35,711 nucleotides of DNA from an uncultured Desulfovibrio sp. (GTDB lineage Bacteria > Desulfobacterota > Desulfovibrionia > Desulfovibrionales > Desulfovibrionaceae), in contig CAMQVJ010000023.1 in assembly GCA_947038175.1 (NCBI GenBank), forward strand, positions 1 through 35,711. The letters are read 5' to 3'. Below the pieces are notes generated by a model. It worked only from the letters and a program-made list of their open reading frames with translations. It was not told where the DNA came from and did not search any database. A program made the position numbers and the translations under genes. Of this stretch, positions 32,260 through 35,711 are shown piece by piece. Position 1 is the first letter of the stretch. Each line of letters opens with the position of its first letter.

Positions 32260-35205
32260 ATGAGAAAAAGATTCCACCACATTATTCAAGGTCAAGTACA
32301 AGGTGTTGGCTTTCGACCTTTTGTGTTTCGTCTTGCTCATGCTCACAATTTACTTGGTTTTGTAAATAATACCCCCCTTGGTGTCATTATTGAAATCGAA
32401 GGTTCACAAAATCAAATCTCCGCATTTAATGAGCAATTTCAAAAAAACCTCCCTCCTCTTGCAAAAATATCCTCTCATATAATTACAGAAATCAAGCTAA
32501 ACAAAACAAAAAAAATCAGCAACATACAAGAAAAGAAAGATTCAAACAAAAACGAATACAACTCTTTTGTTATTAAACAAACAAATGCGGAAGCGCATAC
32601 GGGGCATACTGTTCTTATCAGCCCTGATGTTGCCACTTGCCAAGATTGCCAAAAAGATATTTTCACAAAAGATACGTATCGGCATGCGTACCCCTTTACT
32701 AATTGCACAAACTGTGGCCCAAGATACACCATAACTCATTCCATTCCTTACGATAGAACGTCTACAAGTATGGCGTGTTTTCCTTTGTGCCCTACCTGTA
32801 AAGAGGAATATGAAAATCCTTTCGACAGGCGTTTTCATGCACAACCCAATGCTTGTGCGATATGCGGCCCACACCTTTGGCTCACTAGCGCAAAACAGAC
32901 TGACTGCGACTACTCTATCCAGAAAGAGCACCCACATAATATTTTTTATGAAACAGAACTTTTGCAAAAATCGTCTCCTCTCGAATTGTCCACGTCTTCT
33001 GTCGAATTGTCCCCGTCTTCTGTCGAATTGTCCCCGTCTTCTGTCGAATTGCCCCTCTCTCCTATCTCCCCCACAAACTTTTCTACATCAAGCAATTCCA
33101 AAGGTAATTCCAAAACCCCAAAGTTATTGAATACACAAGCACTCAGGAACTGTATTTCGCTCTTAGGGCAAGGTAAAATCATTGCTATCAAAGCATTAGG
33201 AGGATTTCAGCTTGCATGTGATGCCTACAATGAAAGCAGTATAGCAACTTTACGTATTAGAAAAAATCGCCCCCATAAGGCCTTTGCGCTCATGCTTGCC
33301 AATATTGAAGAAGCAAAAAAAATTGCGTATATCACAAAGGAGGCCGAAGAACTACTTTGCTCCCCTGCCGCCCCTATCGTTTTATGTCCTAAAAAAGAGA
33401 GCACTCTACCGCAAAATATTGCGCCTGACACCCATAGAATTGGAATTATGTTGGCCTATACGCCCTTACATGCACTCTTATTTAATCCTGAAATCATGTC
33501 AGAAAATGGGAATATCTTTACTCCAAAAGCCCTTATTATGACATCTGCAAATGCAAGCGGAGAGCCCATTTGTATTAAGAATAGAGATGCATGGGCAAGT
33601 CTTCAAGACATCGCCGACGCCTATCTTTTTCATAATCGAGATATTTTAGTCCGTGTTGATGACTCCGTGTGCCTTGCGCTTACGGATAAAAATCGACAGA
33701 AACAAAAAACACAGCAGACAGATTTACCCCCTACCCTCTTTTTTAGAAGAGCAAGAGGCTATGTTCCAAGCCCTATCGCTTTTCCAAAAAAAGCGTTCTC
33801 CTTATCCATAACACCTGAAGAGGCCTCACAATATTTAGCCCCTTCCGTGTTTGCCGCAGGGTCTTTTCTCAAAAATACCTTTTGCCTCACACGCAATACG
33901 GACGCATTTTTAAGTCAACATATTGGTGATTTAGACAATCTTGCCTCTACAGAATTTTACGAAGAAAGCTTCCTTCATCTCCAAACTTTACTTGAAGTAA
34001 CGCCACAGCTTGTTGTTTGTGACTTACACCCTGACTTCCCAAGCACCCATTTTGCAAAGAAAATTGCAAAACAGTATAATATTCCCCTTATGCAACTTGC
34101 CCATCATTTTGCACATGCCTACGCTGTCTTAGCAGAATATGCTCACTACGATTTATCGCCAAGCCTTGCCCTTATTCTTGATGGCACAGGACAAGGAACA
34201 GATGGCAGTATATGGGGAGGAGAATTATTGTACATTGCTCCAAAAGAAGGGCTGATGTTACGCCTTGGTCGCCTAAGCCCACTCATTCTCCCTGGTGGTG
34301 ATGCTGCCATAAAAGAGCCGTGGCGAATAGCGCAAGCGATGTATGAACTATGCTTAGAAAAAAAATATTTAGATTCAAGCGCATTCGATAAATATCCTTT
34401 CCCTTGGCTTCAGGAAGAACATTGTAAAAAAATGTCTCCAATGCTCACAAGCATGATAGAAAAAAATATCCAGTGCATAGAAAGCAGTGGCTGTGGCAGA
34501 CTTTTTGATGCCATTTCCGCTCTGCTTGGCTTATGCTATTCCACCACCTACGAAGGGCAAGCCGCCATAAAATTGGAACATGAAGCCCACAAGCACACTA
34601 ATATGCTAACGGATACGCAAAAAAAATATTATAGTTGCCCTATTCATGAAGATACAGACATCAAACAAAATAAAAAACAGCGTATAGACAATTGTCGTAA
34701 AGAATACGCAAAAGAAACAGATAATAACGAAAATATAAAGAATACACATACGCATAATTTTGAAAATAGGGCGAAAAATTTACTGCAAGAGACTAGTAAT
34801 GCCTGCATTAATCATGCTGTAAACGACGAATCACAAAAAGAACACGGGCTCGATGACGCAAAACCTATCTGGAATATAGACACATACTCCCTTTTTACCC
34901 ACTTCGTACAAGAACTTGGGGACAAAAAGAACAGCGCCGAGCTGGCAGATGATTTTCATCACATATTATCCAATGCTTTTTGTGACATGGCAAATAAAGG
35001 CATGCAACTAACAGGAATACATAATATTATTGTTAGTGGTGGCGTCATGAATAATGAAAAACTCCTCTGCTCTATGCATGAAACACTAACGGCACAAGGT
35101 TTCCATGTGCTCACCCCACGAAATGTCCCAAGTGGTGACGGCTCAATTAGCCTAGGGCAAGCATTTTATGGATTCATAGAATCGCAAAAACAAAAGAAAA
35201 AATAA
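32260..35205 (+). CDS. hypF: Carbamoyltransferase HypF, enlarged by two insertions
   Basis: HypF makes the cyanide ligand precursor for NiFe-hydrogenases by carbamoylating HypE. Domains: acylphosphatase (1-90; GQVQGVGFRPFVFRLA, FVNNTPLG), zinc domain with four CxxC pairs (127/130, 149/152, 177/180, 199/202), YrdC-like (about 300-500; IIAIKALGGFQLACDA, MTSANASGEP), and the Kae1-like C-terminal part (LAHHFAHAYAV, LILDGTGQGTDGSIWGGE, VSGGVMNN). The length is 981 against about 750-780 normally. The excess is a Ser/Pro-rich block (about 210-290) and a Lys/Asn/His-rich block (about 776-866). No ribosome site is clear at ATG 32260. No other hyp gene is in the window. Confidence 0.93.
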   Translation: MRKRFHHIIQGQVQGVGFRPFVFRLAHAHNLLGFVNNTPLGVIIEIEGSQNQISAFNEQFQKNLPPLAKISSHIITEIKLNKTKKISNIQEKKDSNKNEYNSFVIKQTNAEAHTGHTVLISPDVATCQDCQKDIFTKDTYRHAYPFTNCTNCGPRYTITHSIPYDRTSTSMACFPLCPTCKEEYENPFDRRFHAQPNACAICGPHLWLTSAKQTDCDYSIQKEHPHNIFYETELLQKSSPLELSTSSVELSPSSVELSPSSVELPLSPISPTNFSTSSNSKGNSKTPKLLNTQALRNCISLLGQGKIIAIKALGGFQLACDAYNESSIATLRIRKNRPHKAFALMLANIEEAKKIAYITKEAEELLCSPAAPIVLCPKKESTLPQNIAPDTHRIGIMLAYTPLHALLFNPEIMSENGNIFTPKALIMTSANASGEPICIKNRDAWASLQDIADAYLFHNRDILVRVDDSVCLALTDKNRQKQKTQQTDLPPTLFFRRARGYVPSPIAFPKKAFSLSITPEEASQYLAPSVFAAGSFLKNTFCLTRNTDAFLSQHIGDLDNLASTEFYEESFLHLQTLLEVTPQLVVCDLHPDFPSTHFAKKIAKQYNIPLMQLAHHFAHAYAVLAEYAHYDLSPSLALILDGTGQGTDGSIWGGELLYIAPKEGLMLRLGRLSPLILPGGDAAIKEPWRIAQAMYELCLEKKYLDSSAFDKYPFPWLQEEHCKKMSPMLTSMIEKNIQCIESSGCGRLFDAISALLGLCYSTTYEGQAAIKLEHEAHKHTNMLTDTQKKYYSCPIHEDTDIKQNKKQRIDNCRKEYAKETDNNENIKNTHTHNFENRAKNLLQETSNACINHAVNDESQKEHGLDDAKPIWNIDTYSLFTHFVQELGDKKNSAELADDFHHILSNAFCDMANKGMQLTGIHNIIVSGGVMNNEKLLCSMHETLTAQGFHVLTPRNVPSGDGSISLGQAFYGFIESQKQKKK
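32981..33050 (+). repeat. 21-bp in-frame tandem repeat in hypF
   Basis: Three full units (32981-33001, 33002-33022, 33023-33043) and a partial fourth (to 33050). Units 2 and 3 are identical and unit 1 differs by one base. They encode SSVELSP repeats. Identity this high implies recent expansion. Confidence 0.93.
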
Positions 35206-35294
35206 TAGGGTGTGTTTCTGAATTTATTTTTTGGAGCTTTTTGGGTTTTCTTGGCTTTTTTTTGGCAGGGCTTGGCTTTTCGGACTGCGATATT

Positions 35295-35345
35295 TTTGGT
35301 GCTTGCCGCAAGCTTCCGTGCTTGGCGATAGCTTTCGGGTGTGGC
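35295..35345. repeat. 19-bp tandem repeat, two and a half units
   Basis: TTTGGTGCTTGCCGCAAGC (35295-35313), TTCCGTGCTTGGCGATAGC (35314-35332) and a partial unit to 35345. The middle unit matches the array at 26044-26081. Confidence 0.65.
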
Positions 35346-35354
35346 TTTTTTATC

Positions 35355-35462
35355 TTCGTACATAAACGCATTAACTACTAAAACCGCTCGGCGCAGTCTG
35401 TCACAACCTTCGTACACAAACGCATTAACGCTTAAAACTGCTCGACGCAGACCGTCACAGCC
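35355..35462 (-). repeat. 54-bp tandem duplication downstream of hypF
   Basis: Units 35355-35408 and 35409-35462 differ at 9 of 54 positions. On the minus strand each reads as 18 residues, GCDxLRRAVLxVNAFxYE, inside an open frame (35166-35471) that has only a TTG start and no ribosome site. It may be a remnant of a repetitive protein or a non-coding repeat. The adjoining stretch to 35711 has no supported gene. Confidence 0.7.
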
Positions 35463-35538
35463 TAATAGCAATTTAGCCCCACCGTGAACCTAGCCAGTAG
35501 AGCTAACATCGTAGTTAATACTCCTCCAAAAACCTACA

Positions 35539-35694
35539 GTGCCGGACGGCACACCGAAAAATCCTCCGCTAAGCAATGAGTAGCGCCACCCGAGCAAGGG
35601 GAAGCGGCGAGAGTGAAGCCGTAAACCTACGGCAAAAAATGAGAGCAAAACAATTGCGCCAACAAGAAAGCTTTGTATGCGAGCGAGACTCGCA
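35539..35694. other. GC-richer, hairpin-rich tail of the window
   Basis: Three short perfect stems: GTGCCG-GA-CGGCAC (35539-35552), GCCGTA-AACC-TACGGC (35618-35633) and TGCGAG-CGAGA-CTCGCA (35678-35694). The first two carry AACCTAC nearby. The stretch is visibly richer in G+C than the genes around it. It could be a structured RNA, a repeat element or the edge of something beyond the window. Confidence 0.4.
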
Positions 35695-35711
35695 AGCCCG
35701 AAAGAGCGTAA

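Noticed and set aside
32810..33191. Overlapping plus and minus frames with Cys/Pro or Asp/Glu/Ser repeats inside hypF
   Set aside because: The 21-bp repeats keep several frames open; HypF domains on both sides show which frame is real.

Overview
The window is an AT-rich (about 40% G+C by eye) bacterial chromosome segment holding 26 well-supported protein genes or confident conserved ORFs, one tRNA and many intergenic hairpins and short repeats. The gene set (BamD lipoprotein, MotA/MotB, PilZ protein, HypF for NiFe-hydrogenase maturation, a CbiR-like cobamide enzyme, DUF1844, a TrmI-type tRNA methylase) fits an anaerobic Gram-negative bacterium. I infer a low-GC member of the Desulfovibrionaceae; this rests on gene content and remembered family resemblance, not on a search.

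Layout. 1-5000: the edge of an unidentified gene, then a small catabolic island: a PucR-type regulator, an EamA transporter, a creatininase and a cytosine-deaminase-like amidohydrolase, the last two divergently transcribed from a repeat-rich intergenic region. 5000-8800: tRNA-Leu(TAA) and, on the minus strand, an unknown gene, maf, thiE and a small unknown gene. 9000-12450: a DEAD-box helicase with an 11-residue tandem-repeat tail, an unknown gene and trmI. 12690-14700: an ABC-F ATPase. 15190-17475: a CbiR-like TIM-barrel protein and a DHH phosphoesterase. 17800-19550: a small conserved protein and a NOL1/NOP2/Sun rRNA methylase. 19760-22870: an exported FG-GAP protein, DUF1844 and argC. 22970-24950: trxA-trxB-bamD operon on the minus strand with a near-consensus promoter. 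25300-29170: trmH, a YiiX-like permuted papain-fold protein, and typA/bipA on the minus strand. 29360-32170: motA, motB and a duplicated PilZ protein overlapping motB. 32260-35205: hypF. 35206-35711: no convincing gene, but tandem repeats and hairpins in locally GC-richer DNA.

Two things stand out. First, creatininase, a cytosine/creatinine-deaminase-like enzyme in which the residue matching Asp314 of E. coli CodA is Ser, a transporter and a PucR regulator look like a dedicated creatinine or related cyclic-guanidine module. Second, several conserved enzymes (Maf, DHH phosphoesterase, HypF, DEAD helicase) carry large hydrophilic low-complexity insertions or tails, some made of visible in-frame DNA tandem repeats, and short tandem repeats also sit between genes. 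That suggests a genome prone to repeat expansion in both coding and non-coding DNA.
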